A stretch of 64,000 bases of DNA from JANQMX01 sp965247175 (lineage in GTDB: Bacteria; Pseudomonadota; Alphaproteobacteria; Kiloniellales; DSM-21159): contig OZ252006.1 of NCBI GenBank assembly GCA_965247175.1, forward strand, positions 1,860,001 to 1,924,000. The letters run 5' to 3'. The notes beneath the pieces are model-generated. The model ran no database searches, was not told the origin of the DNA, and worked only from the letters and a program-made list of their open reading frames with translations. Each line of letters opens with the position of its first letter. Positions within the stretch are counted from its first letter, which is position 1. Made by a program: the position numbers and the translations under genes. Shown piece after piece: positions 41,652-49,874 of this stretch.

Positions 41652-42917
41652 TCAGTTGACCTCTGCGAGCACAAGGCTCGCGTTCGTCCCGCCGAAGCCG
41701 AAGGAGTTCGACAGCGCGCGTCTCACCTTCCGCTCCCTCGCCTGGTGCGGCACCAGATCGATGCCGTTGCAGCTCTCGGAGGGATTGTCGAGGTTCAGGG
41801 TCGGCGGCACCACGTCGTCGCGAATGGCCAACACGCAGAAGATGGCTTCGACAGCCCCAGCTGCTCCAAGTAGATGGCCGATCGCCGACTTGGTCGACGA
41901 CATGGACATCTGATCCGCCGAAGACCCGAAGAGGCGTCTTACGGCGTTGAGCTCGATCTCGTCACCCAACGGCGTGGAGGTCCCATGGGCATTGACGTAG
42001 TCGATCTCGGAGTAGTCCACGCCAGCCCGCCGCATGGCCGCTTTCATGGAGCGGTAGCCACCGTTGCCGTCGTCGGCCGGTGCGGTAATGTGGTGGGCGT
42101 CGCCGGACAGGCCATAGCCGATCACCTCGGCATAGATCGGCGCGCCCCGCTTCTTCGCCTGCTCGTATTCCTCCAGCACGACGATACCGGCCCCCTCGCC
42201 CATGACAAAGCCGTCCCGGTCCTTGTCCCAAGGTCGCGAGGCTCGCTCCGGCGTGTCGTTGAAGTTGGTCGAGAGCGCCCGGGCCGCCGAAAAGCCGGCC
42301 ACGCCGATGCGATTGATCGCAGCTTCCGCGCCGCCGGCCACCATGACATCGGCATCGCCAAGCTGAATCAGCCGCGCGGCATCGCCGATGCAGTGCGCAC
42401 CTGTTGAGCAGGCCGTGACCGCGGCGTGGTTGGGCCCACGAAAGCCGTAACGGATGGAGACCTGGCCCGAGGCGAGATTGATCAAAGCCGCCGGGATGAA
42501 GAAGGGAGACAGGCGACGCGGCCCCCGCTCATGCACCGTGATGGCCCCGTCGTAGATCGTCTCGAGGCCGCCGATGCCCGAGCCGATCATAACGCCGGTG
42601 CGTTCCTGCTCTTCCTCGTCGGTCGGCGCCCAACCCGAGTCCTCGATGGCCATCTGGGCGGCGGCCATGGCGTAGACGATGAAGCGATCGACCTTGCGGC
42701 GATCTTTCATCTCCATGAAGTCGTCGGGATTGAAACCGCCATCCGCCAGGTCGCCGAGCGGAGGCTGGCCCGCGATCTTCGCCGGCAGATCGGAGACGTC
42801 GAAGCTTTGGATGGGGGAGATGCCCGAGCGTCCGTCCAGCAGCCGCCGCCAGCTATGCTCGACGCCGGCGCCGAGCGGCGAAATCAAACCAAGTCCCGTA
42901 ATGACAACCCGTCGCAT
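41652..42917 (-). CDS. fabF: 3-oxoacyl-ACP synthase II
   Basis: A 421-residue elongating condensing enzyme of fatty-acid synthesis. The active-site cysteine is in TACSTGAHC, and the two histidines are in NAHGTSTPLGD and KSAIGHLLGA. ATG at 42917, one codon after a TTG. It follows acpP by 71 bases and is the fourth gene of fabD-fabG-acpP-fabF-mltG. Confidence 0.97.
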   Translation of the reverse strand: MRRVVITGLGLISPLGAGVEHSWRRLLDGRSGISPIQSFDVSDLPAKIAGQPPLGDLADGGFNPDDFMEMKDRRKVDRFIVYAMAAAQMAIEDSGWAPTDEEEQERTGVMIGSGIGGLETIYDGAITVHERGPRRLSPFFIPAALINLASGQVSIRYGFRGPNHAAVTACSTGAHCIGDAARLIQLGDADVMVAGGAEAAINRIGVAGFSAARALSTNFNDTPERASRPWDKDRDGFVMGEGAGIVVLEEYEQAKKRGAPIYAEVIGYGLSGDAHHITAPADDGNGGYRSMKAAMRRAGVDYSEIDYVNAHGTSTPLGDEIELNAVRRLFGSSADQMSMSSTKSAIGHLLGAAGAVEAIFCVLAIRDDVVPPTLNLDNPSESCNGIDLVPHQARERKVRRALSNSFGFGGTNASLVLAEVN

Positions 42918-42988
42918 CAACGGCCATCAAACCTCAAACAGTGAACGGCAACCGACCCTCGCATTCGCCCCCATGGCGACGTCTCGGG

Positions 42989-43222
42989 TCAGGCGTTGTC
43001 CTGGATGAAATTGATGGCATCACCCACGGTGGTGATCTTCTCCGCGGCGTCGTCGGGGATCTCGCACCCGAACTCTTCTTCAAACGCCATGACCAGTTCA
43101 ACGGTGTCGAGGCTGTCGGCCCCGAGATCATCGATGAAGCTGGCAGAGTCGCTGACCTTGTCTTCTTCGACGCCAAGGTGCTCGACAACAATCTTTTTTA
43201 CCCGATCGGCGATATCGCTCAT
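42989..43222 (-). CDS. acpP: Acyl carrier protein
   Basis: A 77-residue acidic protein starting MSDIADRVKKIV, with the phosphopantetheine attachment serine in GADSLDTVEL. It carries the growing acyl chain for FabD, FabG and FabF encoded around it. The frame extends 31 codons upstream, but the ATG at 43222 is the family start. Its own promoter candidate lies at 43264-43291. Confidence 0.97.
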   Translation of the reverse strand: MSDIADRVKKIVVEHLGVEEDKVSDSASFIDDLGADSLDTVELVMAFEEEFGCEIPDDAAEKITTVGDAINFIQDNA

Positions 43223-43263
43223 TCCTGTGACCTTTAGATTTGCCCGAGACGCAATAACGGCTT

Positions 43264-43291
43264 CATATATGGTTCGAACGCACGCTTCCAA
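43264..43291 (-). promoter_or_regulatory. Candidate promoter of acpP
   Basis: Read on the minus strand, TTGGAA (43286-43291) and TATATG (43264-43269) are separated by 16 bases, close to a sigma-70-type promoter. Transcription would start about 35 bases before the acpP ATG. A separate promoter for acpP inside the fab operon would fit the high demand for this protein. Confidence 0.4.
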
Positions 43292-43303
43292 CGAAGAAAA
43301 GGC

Positions 43304-43325
43304 GTCCGACACCAAAGTGTCCGAC
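43304..43325. repeat. GTCCGAC direct repeats flanking a small hairpin upstream of acpP
   Basis: GTCCGAC occurs at 43304-43310 and again at 43319-43325. Between and across them, GACAC-CAAA-GTGTC (43308-43321) forms an inverted repeat. The site is just upstream of the candidate acpP -35 element and may bind a regulator of fatty-acid genes. Confidence 0.3.
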
Positions 43326-43403
43326 CAGCCGTCTGCGGGTCGATTTGCAAGCGAGGGCTCTTAGCATGGCGATTTCGCTTTGCCAACGCCTTCAGCCGGC
43401 GAT

Positions 43404-43422
43404 CTTCGCGGGCGCCGCGAAG
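43404..43422 (-). terminator. Strong stem-loop just after fabG
   Basis: CTTCGCGG and CCGCGAAG form a perfect 8-base-pair stem with a 3-base loop, beginning 3 bases past the fabG stop. There is no T run. It may lower read-through from fabD-fabG into acpP or protect the transcript's 3' end. Confidence 0.4.
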
Positions 43423-43424
43423 GC

Positions 43425-44162
43425 TTAGATCATCGCCATTCCGCCGTTCACATGCAACGTCTGACCGGTGATGTAGGCGGCTTCGTCGGAGGCGAGAAAA
43501 GCACACGCGCCGGCGACCTCCGCCGGCTGCCCGATTCGCCCGCTCGGGATGGATGAGAGGATCTTCTCTCGCTGTTCCGCATTCAAGGCATCGGTCATCG
43601 GCGTTTCGATGTAGCCGGGCGCGACCGCGTTGACGGTTATGCCACGTGAGGCGACTTCGGCGGCCATGGACTTGGTGAGACCGATCAAGCCGGCCTTCGA
43701 GGCGACATAGTTCGCCTGCCCGGGGTTGCCGACCACGCCGACGATCGAAGTGATGTTGATGATGCGGCCATTGCGCTGCTTCATCATCCCGCGCAGGCAA
43801 GCCCGGCTGAGCCGGAAGGCCGCCGTGAGATTGATCTCGAGCACGTCATCCCAGTCTTCGTCGCGCATGCGCATGGCCAGGGTATCCCGCGTGACGCCGG
43901 CGTTGTTGACCAGCACGTCGAGGCCTCCGAGCGCCTCTTCCACCGCGGCAGGCAGCGCGGCAACAGCGACACGGTCGCTCAGAACACAGGTTTCCACGTG
44001 CGTGCGATCACCGAGGGACTCGGCGAGCTCCCGCAGGGCTGCCTCGCGCGTGCCGGAGAGCGCGACGGCGGCGCCCTGAGCGTGCAGCGCCCGCGCAATC
44101 GCGGCACCGATACCGCCGCTCGCGCCCGTGACGAGCGCTCTCTTTCCGGTCAGATCGAACAT
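43425..44162 (-). CDS. fabG: 3-oxoacyl-ACP reductase FabG
   Basis: A 245-residue NADPH-dependent reductase of the fatty-acid cycle. TGASGGIGAA, NNAG and the catalytic YVASK are all in place, and the protein ends in the family's HVNGGMAMI. It lies 66 bases after fabD and 202 bases before acpP on the same strand; context makes it the housekeeping FabG rather than one of the other SDR proteins of this window. Confidence 0.96.
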   Translation of the reverse strand: MFDLTGKRALVTGASGGIGAAIARALHAQGAAVALSGTREAALRELAESLGDRTHVETCVLSDRVAVAALPAAVEEALGGLDVLVNNAGVTRDTLAMRMRDEDWDDVLEINLTAAFRLSRACLRGMMKQRNGRIINITSIVGVVGNPGQANYVASKAGLIGLTKSMAAEVASRGITVNAVAPGYIETPMTDALNAEQREKILSSIPSGRIGQPAEVAGACAFLASDEAAYITGQTLHVNGGMAMI

Positions 44163-44228
44163 CGCATTCCCCTCGATCTCGGCAGCTTGTGCAAGCTGCG
44201 GTTCCTTCTGCCTTCCAGAGGCCCTTGT

Positions 44229-45170
44229 TCAGAGGGTCTTCAGGAAAGCGTCGATATCTTCCGGGCTGCCCAACGCAGAGGCTTTCAGATCCCGATCGAT
44301 TCGACGGGCCAAGCCGCTCAGCACCTTGCCGGCTCCCAGCTCCACCAGCAATTCGACACCGTCGCCGCGCATTGCTTCGACGCTCTCGCGCCAGCGCACT
44401 CGGCCCGTGACCTGCTCGACCAACAGCGCACGAAGGCGGGTCGGGTCGCTCTCTTGCGCGGCAGTGACATTGGTGACAACTGGTAGAGCCGGGGGTGCGA
44501 AAGCGACCTTCGCCAACGCCTCTTCCATGACCTCTGCCGCCGGTGCCATCAGCGGGCAGTGGAAGGGCGCAGACACACTCAGCGGAATGCAGCGCTTTGC
44601 CCCCTTCTCTGGCGCCAGGGTTGTTGCGCGCTCGATGGCCGCGGCATCGCCGCTCAACACCACCTGACCCGGCGCATTGTCATTAGCGACGACGCAGACG
44701 TCACCGTCTGCCGCCTCTTTGGCCAAGGCCTCCGCGTCCTCGAGCGAGAGCCCGAGCACGGCGGCCATCGCGCCTTCGCCCACCGGCACGGCTTCCTGCA
44801 TGGCCTGGCCGCGGCGCTTCAGCAGCCGCGCCGCATCGGCCAGGCTCAGCGTGCCGGCTGCGGCCAGCGCCGAATACTCGCCGAGAGAATGCCCTGCCAC
44901 GGCGCCACCGACCTCAGCGAGAGAGACCTGGCCTTCGCTCTCCAGGACCCGGACAACGGCCAAGCTGACCGTCATCAAGGCCGGTTGGGCATTCTCGGTC
45001 AGGGTCAGCGTCTCGTCCGGCCCTTCGAACATCAGCCGGCTCAGCGACTGAGAGAGGGCGTCGTCGACCTCTTCGAAAACCTCGCGGGCGACCGGAAAAG
45101 CGGCGCTCAGCTCGCGCCCCATGCCCACGGCCTGGCTGCCCTGCCCGGGGAAAACGAACGCGCGTTCCAT
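44229..45170 (-). CDS. fabD: Malonyl-CoA:ACP transacylase
   Basis: A 313-residue enzyme that moves malonyl groups from CoA to acyl carrier protein. FVFPGQGSQ lies at the N-terminus, the nucleophile serine is in AGHSLGEYSAL, and the catalytic histidine in SAPFHCPLM. The ATG at 45170 has AAAGGG six bases upstream; a TTG two codons earlier is an alternative. It is the first gene of the fab operon and diverges from rpsF. Confidence 0.96.
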   Translation of the reverse strand: MERAFVFPGQGSQAVGMGRELSAAFPVAREVFEEVDDALSQSLSRLMFEGPDETLTLTENAQPALMTVSLAVVRVLESEGQVSLAEVGGAVAGHSLGEYSALAAAGTLSLADAARLLKRRGQAMQEAVPVGEGAMAAVLGLSLEDAEALAKEAADGDVCVVANDNAPGQVVLSGDAAAIERATTLAPEKGAKRCIPLSVSAPFHCPLMAPAAEVMEEALAKVAFAPPALPVVTNVTAAQESDPTRLRALLVEQVTGRVRWRESVEAMRGDGVELLVELGAGKVLSGLARRIDRDLKASALGSPEDIDAFLKTL

Positions 45171-45270
45171 CCTCAACCCTTTATTGCCGCCATTTCTGTT
45201 AATGGTCGGGGGAGTTGCCGATGGCTGTCCCCTCTGTCAAGCGGGTCGCAAATTCCCTTTCGATAGGGGC

Positions 45271-45298
45271 TTGAGCTTTGGGGCCGGCTGCATAATAT
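45271..45298 (+). promoter_or_regulatory. Candidate promoter of rpsF-rpsR-rplI
   Basis: TTGAGC (45271-45276) and TAATAT (45293-45298) are 16 bases apart on the plus strand, a good match to a sigma-70-type promoter. Transcription would start near 45305, giving a leader of about 120 bases before rpsF. Confidence 0.5.
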
Positions 45299-45306
45299 CT
45301 CGGCCT

Positions 45307-45325
45307 CCCCCCTGAGGGGGTTTTT
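45307..45325 (+). terminator. Terminator-like hairpin at the start of the rpsF leader
   Basis: CCCCC-TGA-GGGGG followed by TTTTT lies at 45308-45325, with no plus-strand gene upstream of it. It would sit within the first 20 bases of a transcript from the candidate promoter. It could be an early pause or attenuation site, or the terminator of an unseen small RNA. Confidence 0.45.
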
Positions 45326-45336
45326 CATAACTCCTT

Positions 45337-45420
45337 GCCGAACGCCGCAGACGGCGCAATCCGTCAACGTGTTCGGCTATTGCGGCCGGCCCATGTGCCT
45401 GCCGCTGCAAGCCGGAAGGA
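45337..45420 (+). promoter_or_regulatory. Folded leader upstream of rpsF (possible S6:S18 autoregulation site)
   Basis: GCCGAAC (45337-45343) pairs with GTTCGGC (45371-45377), enclosing a GCCG-CAGA-CGGC hairpin (45344-45355). Downstream, CCGGC (45386-45390) can pair with GCCGG (45411-45415) next to the GGAAGGA ribosome site. Many bacteria have an S6:S18-binding structure in the rpsF leader; whether this is that motif needs a covariance search. Confidence 0.4.
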
Positions 45421-45426
45421 GCAACG

Positions 45427-45801
45427 ATGGCTTTTTATGAAAGCGTGTGGATCGCACGCCAGGACATTTCCGCCAGCCAAGTCGAAGCCTTGGCCGACGA
45501 GTTGGCGGAGCAGATCAAGACCAACGGTGGTGAAGTGGCCAGCCGCGAGTACTGGGGGCTGAAGAGCCTTTCCTACCGCATCAAGAAGAACCGCAAGGGT
45601 CACTACATGCTGTTCAACCTCGACGCTCCGGCCGCCGCGGTCCAGGAGTTCGAGCGGACCATGCGCTACAATGAAGACGTTCTTCGCTATCTCACGGTGC
45701 GCGTGAACGAGCTGAACGCCGAGCCCTCGGCCATGATGCAGGCCAAGGGCCGTGGCGATGACCGTGGCCGCGGCGGTCGCGGCCGTCATCACCGCGACTG
45801 A
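45427..45801 (+). CDS. rpsF: 30S ribosomal protein S6
   Basis: A 124-residue protein; the S6 fold covers about residues 1-95 (MAFYESVWIARQD, then YWGLKSLSYRIKKN and GHYMLFNLD). The C-terminal 20 or so residues are an unusual glycine/arginine/histidine-rich tail (GRGGRGRHH). S6 binds S18 on the small subunit, and the S18 gene follows after 26 bases. GGAAGGA lies six bases before the ATG. Confidence 0.97.
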   Translation: MAFYESVWIARQDISASQVEALADELAEQIKTNGGEVASREYWGLKSLSYRIKKNRKGHYMLFNLDAPAAAVQEFERTMRYNEDVLRYLTVRVNELNAEPSAMMQAKGRGDDRGRGGRGRHHRD

Positions 45802-45827
45802 CAAGCGCCGACCCAGGAGATCGAGAC

Positions 45828-46085
45828 ATGTCTATCGAAATCGTCAGCACCGGCGGCGGCCGCCGGCGCCCCTTCTTCCGGCGCCGCAAGAGCTGCCCCT
45901 TCTCCGGCCCCAACTCGCCGAAGATCGACTACAAGGACGTCCGTCTCTTGCAGCGCTTCATCTCTGAGCGCGGCAAGATCGTCCCCAGCCGGATCACGGC
46001 CGTATCGGCCAAGAAGCAGCGCGAGCTGGCGCGTGCGATCAAGCGCGCCCGCTACCTCGCTATCCTGCCCTACGTGATCAAGTAG
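45828..46085 (+). CDS. rpsR: 30S ribosomal protein S18
   Basis: An 85-residue protein with the S18 core: CPFSGPN, IDYKDVRLLQRFI, GKIVPSRITAV and the basic end RARYLAILPY. The N-terminus is extended by a glycine/arginine-rich stretch common in alphaproteobacteria. Middle gene of rpsF-rpsR-rplI, 10 bases before rplI. Confidence 0.97.
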   Translation: MSIEIVSTGGGRRRPFFRRRKSCPFSGPNSPKIDYKDVRLLQRFISERGKIVPSRITAVSAKKQRELARAIKRARYLAILPYVIK

Positions 46086-46095
46086 GGAGCGAGCC

Positions 46096-46734
46096 ATGGA
46101 AGTCATTCTTCTCGAGCGTATCGAAAAGCTCGGCCAGATGGGCGACGTCGTCACCGTCAAGCCGGGCTTCGCGCGCAACTATCTCATCCCGCAGCGCAAA
46201 GCGCTCCGGGCCACCAAGGAAAACCTGTCGGTCTTCGAGAGCCAGCGGGCACAGCTCGAAGCCGACAACCTGGCCCGACGCCAGGAAGCCGAAGCCGTCG
46301 CCGGCAAGATCGATGGCCTCAGCGTGGTCATCATCCGCCAGGCGGGCGACTCCGGACAGCTTTACGGCTCCGTCTCCTCGCGCGACATCGCCGAGGCCGT
46401 GACCGAGGCCGGCGCCACCATCCAGCGCGGCCAGGTGGTGCTCGACCGCCCGATCAAGGCGCTGGGCATCCATGCGGTCCGCGTTCGCCTCCACCCGGAG
46501 GTGAGCATCGGCATCACCTGCAACATCGCGCGCTCCGAAGCGGAGGCCGAGATGCAGGCCAGCACCGGCCAGGCGGTGACGGGTCAGGCCGAAGAGGACG
46601 AGGTCGAGACCGAAGCCCTGACCGAGGAACTGCTCGAAAACCCCACCGGGGACGAAGCGCAGCCGGTCGAGGGCGGTGAAGGCGAGACCGCCGAGCCAGC
46701 CTCGGACGAGGAAGAGAAAAAGGCTGAAGCCTAG
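46096..46734 (+). CDS. rplI: 50S ribosomal protein L9 with long acidic tail
   Basis: The first 148 or so residues are normal L9: MEVILLERIEKLGQMGDVV, FARNYLIPQRKA and the C-terminal domain ending HPEVSIGI. A further 60 residues, rich in Glu, Asp, Ala and Gln, extend the protein to 212; this tail has no recognisable fold. Comparable tails occur in some Rhodospirillales, but the function is unknown. A clear terminator follows the gene. Confidence 0.96.
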   Translation: MEVILLERIEKLGQMGDVVTVKPGFARNYLIPQRKALRATKENLSVFESQRAQLEADNLARRQEAEAVAGKIDGLSVVIIRQAGDSGQLYGSVSSRDIAEAVTEAGATIQRGQVVLDRPIKALGIHAVRVRLHPEVSIGITCNIARSEAEAEMQASTGQAVTGQAEEDEVETEALTEELLENPTGDEAQPVEGGEGETAEPASDEEEKKAEA

Positions 46735-46760
46735 CCCTTCGCAGTAGTTTCTGCTTTTGA

Positions 46761-46790
46761 ACGGTCCCGCTTTTGGGGCCGTTTTTTTTT
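46761..46790 (+). terminator. Rho-independent terminator after rplI
   Basis: ACGGTCCC (46761-46768) pairs with GGGGCCGT (46775-46782) around GCTTTT, followed by a run of nine T. It ends the rpsF-rpsR-rplI transcript and separates it from cfa. Confidence 0.9.
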
Positions 46791-46909
46791 GCGCAGGACA
46801 GGAAGCCGGTTGCCACCAGACGCTTGCGCGGCGCGCGCAACTGACCCATGATTTGGAAACAAATCTGTCATGCATCCAGAGGGTTCTGGAAATCGCACTT
46901 AGGCTTTGA

Positions 46910-46926
46910 TTAAATAAGGTTAAATA
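46910..46926. repeat. TTAAATA direct repeat upstream of cfa
   Basis: TTAAATA occurs at 46910-46916 and 46920-46926, one helical turn apart, in a GC-rich setting and about 60 bases before the cfa start. It may be a regulator site or part of the cfa promoter. Confidence 0.35.
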
Positions 46927-46984
46927 CGCGCGGTCGGGTTTGAACTCGACCCACCTAGGGATAGGAATGCGGGGAGGACGCGCC

Positions 46985-48217
46985 ATGTTGGCAGATCGCC
47001 TCTTCAGTCGGGTCATAAAGAAGGGCAACCTTACGGTTGTCTTCAGCAATGGTGAGAGGCGCACCTACGGCGACGGCCAAGGTCCCGCGATTGTCGCGCG
47101 CATCCATGACAAAGCGACCGAGCGGCGCATGGCCCTCAATCCAAAGCTGGCTTTCGGTGAAGCCTATATGGACGGCCGGCTGACGCTTGACGAAGGCAGC
47201 TTGCTCCAGCTGCTCTGCCTTTGCCTGGACAACTTGGAACATGCGGAGGTCGGTCCCCTCCTCAAGGTCCTTGAGGCGGTGCAAAGACCGCTGCGCTACC
47301 TGCACGGACACAATCCGATCCGGAAGTCCCGGCGCAACGTGGCGCATCACTACGACCTGTCCGACGATCTCTATGACCTCTTCCTGGACGAGGACAGACA
47401 GTACTCCTGCGCCTACTTCCGTGGGCCAGACGACGATTTGGAAACGGCGCAAGCCAACAAGAAGCGTCATGTGGCCGCCAAGCTGTTGCTCGATCGGCCG
47501 GAGCTTTCCGTGCTCGACATCGGTTCCGGATGGGGCGGACTCGGCCTCTATCTGGCCAAGTCCGCCGGGGTCAAGGTGACCGGCGTCACCCTGTCCAGCG
47601 AGCAGCACCAACGCAGCTGCGAGCGCGTCGAGGAAGACGGGCTTTCCGGCAAGGTGGATTTCCGCCTGCAGGACTACAGAACGCTCAATGAGCGCTTCAA
47701 TCGCATCGTCTCGGTCGGCATGTTCGAACATGTCGGCCCCGCCCACTACCGTGAGTACTTCGGAAAGGTGCGGGACCTCTTGACCGACGACGGTGTCGCC
47801 GTCGTGCACTCGATCGGCGGTGCTGGTCCGCCGGCCGGTCAAAACGCCTGGATACGGAAGTACATCTTCCCCGGCGGCTACACGCCTTCCCTCTCCGAGG
47901 TACTGCGGGCCGTTGAGCGCGAGGGGCTATGGGTCACCGATATCGAGGTTTGGCGCCTGCACTATGCGGAAACACTGAAGCACTGGACTGAGCGCTTCAT
48001 GGCCAATCGGGATAAGGCCAAGGCGCTCTACGACGAGCGCTTCTGCCGCATGTGGGAGTTCTATCTTGCCGGTTGCGAAGCCTCCTTCCGCGCCGGCCAC
48101 CAGATGGTCTTCCAAGTCCAGCTGGCCAAGCAACGGGAGACAGTACCCTTGACGCGCGACTACATTTACGCACCCGACAAATCTGTCGAGGCACGCGTCA
48201 TGCAGGCGGCGGAGTAG
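46985..48217 (+). CDS. cfa: Cyclopropane-fatty-acyl-phospholipid synthase family protein
   Basis: A 410-residue SAM-dependent enzyme that adds a methylene bridge to unsaturated acyl chains in membrane lipids. An N-terminal lipid-binding region (to about residue 120) is followed by the methyltransferase domain with AHHYDLSDDLYDLFLD, the SAM motif VLDIGSGWGGL, and EHVGPAHYREYF. The ATG at 46985 has GGGGAGGA upstream; an ATG 15 codons earlier lacks one. It sits between the L9 terminator and dnaB and is transcribed on its own. Confidence 0.92.
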   Translation: MLADRLFSRVIKKGNLTVVFSNGERRTYGDGQGPAIVARIHDKATERRMALNPKLAFGEAYMDGRLTLDEGSLLQLLCLCLDNLEHAEVGPLLKVLEAVQRPLRYLHGHNPIRKSRRNVAHHYDLSDDLYDLFLDEDRQYSCAYFRGPDDDLETAQANKKRHVAAKLLLDRPELSVLDIGSGWGGLGLYLAKSAGVKVTGVTLSSEQHQRSCERVEEDGLSGKVDFRLQDYRTLNERFNRIVSVGMFEHVGPAHYREYFGKVRDLLTDDGVAVVHSIGGAGPPAGQNAWIRKYIFPGGYTPSLSEVLRAVEREGLWVTDIEVWRLHYAETLKHWTERFMANRDKAKALYDERFCRMWEFYLAGCEASFRAGHQMVFQVQLAKQRETVPLTRDYIYAPDKSVEARVMQAAE

Positions 48218-48362
48218 ACTTCCTCGCAAATCGGCGCGACTCGGCGACAGCCGATAACCTGCCTCTCGGTCAAGTGGGAAATCTGAAGCGACGCAATCGC
48301 TTATCCCCGAGAGCCCGAGCTTCCACAGTGGCGGAGTCAGGCTGTCCCGATATCTTGGTGGC

Positions 48363-49874
48363 ATGTGCGCTGAAATTGCCAACTTCCCGGACTCGTCGGA
48401 ACCGCGCGAGCCCCGTCTGCCGCCGGCCAACATGGAGGCTGAGCAAGCCCTGCTCGCCAACCTGCTGGCCAACAATCTCTCCTACGAGAAGGTCTCCGAC
48501 TTCCTGCGTCCGGAGCACTTCGCCGACCGCGCCCACGCCCGCATCTACGAGGCGTGCGGCAAGCTGATCGAGCGCGGACAGCTCGCCAGCGCCGTCACCA
48601 TCCGCAACGCCTTTCAGAACGACGAGGATTTGGCGGACGTTGGCGGCGTGCGCTACCTCGACGAACTGCAGGAGGCGAGCGCCGGCATCGTCGACGCCCG
48701 GCACTTCGGCCGCATCATCTACGACCTCTTCCTACGCCGCCAGTTGATCGATGTCGGCGAGGACATGGTCAACGACGCCTTCGACTTCGACTTCGAGAAC
48801 GGCGCGGTGGAGCAGATCGAGGACGCCGAGCAACGCCTGTTCAAGCTCGCCGAGTCGGGCCAGACCGAGGGCGGCCTGCAGCCATTCGTCCGGGCGCTGA
48901 CCGAGAGCATCGAAGCGACCGAGGCGGCCTACAAGCGCGACGGCCGGCTGGTCGGCGTCTCCACCGGCTTCCTCGACCTCGACAAGCTGCTGGGCGGGCT
49001 TCACAGATCGGATCTTGTGATTCTGGCCGCACGACCGGCCATGGGTAAAACATCGTTGGCCACCAACATTGCCTACAGCGTCGCCACCGCGCGACGACGG
49101 GAACGGGATGCGGCGGGCCAGGAGCACGAGACGGCGGAGCTCGCCGCCTTCTTCTCGCTGGAGATGAGCGCAGAACAGCTCGCCTCGCGCATTCTCTCGT
49201 CGCGCTCCGGGGTCCGCTCGGATGCCATGCGGCGGGGCGAGCTGAGCCAAGATGACATGCAGCTCGTGATGGTCGCCAGCCGGGAGCTTGAGACGCTCCG
49301 TCTCTACATCGACGACACACCTGCCATCACCGTGCCGGCGCTGCGCACCCGGGCGCGCCGCCTGAAGCGCCAGGAAGGCTTGAGCCTGATCGTCGTCGAC
49401 TACCTGCAGCTCATGCGACCGGCGAACAACTCGCGCAGCGACGGCCGCGTGCAGGAGGTCTCCGAGATCACCCGCGGCCTGAAGGCGATCGCGAAAGAGC
49501 TGGATGTTCCGGTCCTAGCCCTGTCCCAGCTCTCCCGGGCCGTCGAGCAACGCGAGGACAAGCGCCCGCAGCTCGCAGACCTGCGCGAATCCGGCTCCAT
49601 CGAACAGGATGCCGATATCGTTATGTTCATCTATAGGGACGACTACTATCATTCCCGCTCGGAACCCATCCGCCGGCCCGAGGAGTCGCAAGACAAATTC
49701 GATGAGCGAGTCGTCCGCTGGAACGAGCACATGGAGAAGGTGAAGGGCCTGGCGGAAGTGATCGTGGCCAAGCAGCGCCACGGACCGACCGGCAAGGTGA
49801 CCCTGATGTTCAATGCCGACACGACCGAATTCTCCAACTACTCTCCGCCCGACCACTACCCGGATGCCCACTGA
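48363..49874 (+). CDS. dnaB: Replicative DNA helicase
   Basis: A 503-residue hexameric helicase. The N-terminal helical domain (PPANMEAEQALLA, residues about 20-125) is joined by a linker to the RecA-like domain with Walker A ARPAMGKTSLA, Walker B LIVVDYLQLM, and the arginine-finger region near the end. It unwinds DNA ahead of the polymerase. Its stop overlaps the alr start by 11 bases. Confidence 0.97.
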   Translation: MCAEIANFPDSSEPREPRLPPANMEAEQALLANLLANNLSYEKVSDFLRPEHFADRAHARIYEACGKLIERGQLASAVTIRNAFQNDEDLADVGGVRYLDELQEASAGIVDARHFGRIIYDLFLRRQLIDVGEDMVNDAFDFDFENGAVEQIEDAEQRLFKLAESGQTEGGLQPFVRALTESIEATEAAYKRDGRLVGVSTGFLDLDKLLGGLHRSDLVILAARPAMGKTSLATNIAYSVATARRRERDAAGQEHETAELAAFFSLEMSAEQLASRILSSRSGVRSDAMRRGELSQDDMQLVMVASRELETLRLYIDDTPAITVPALRTRARRLKRQEGLSLIVVDYLQLMRPANNSRSDGRVQEVSEITRGLKAIAKELDVPVLALSQLSRAVEQREDKRPQLADLRESGSIEQDADIVMFIYRDDYYHSRSEPIRRPEESQDKFDERVVRWNEHMEKVKGLAEVIVAKQRHGPTGKVTLMFNADTTEFSNYSPPDHYPDAH

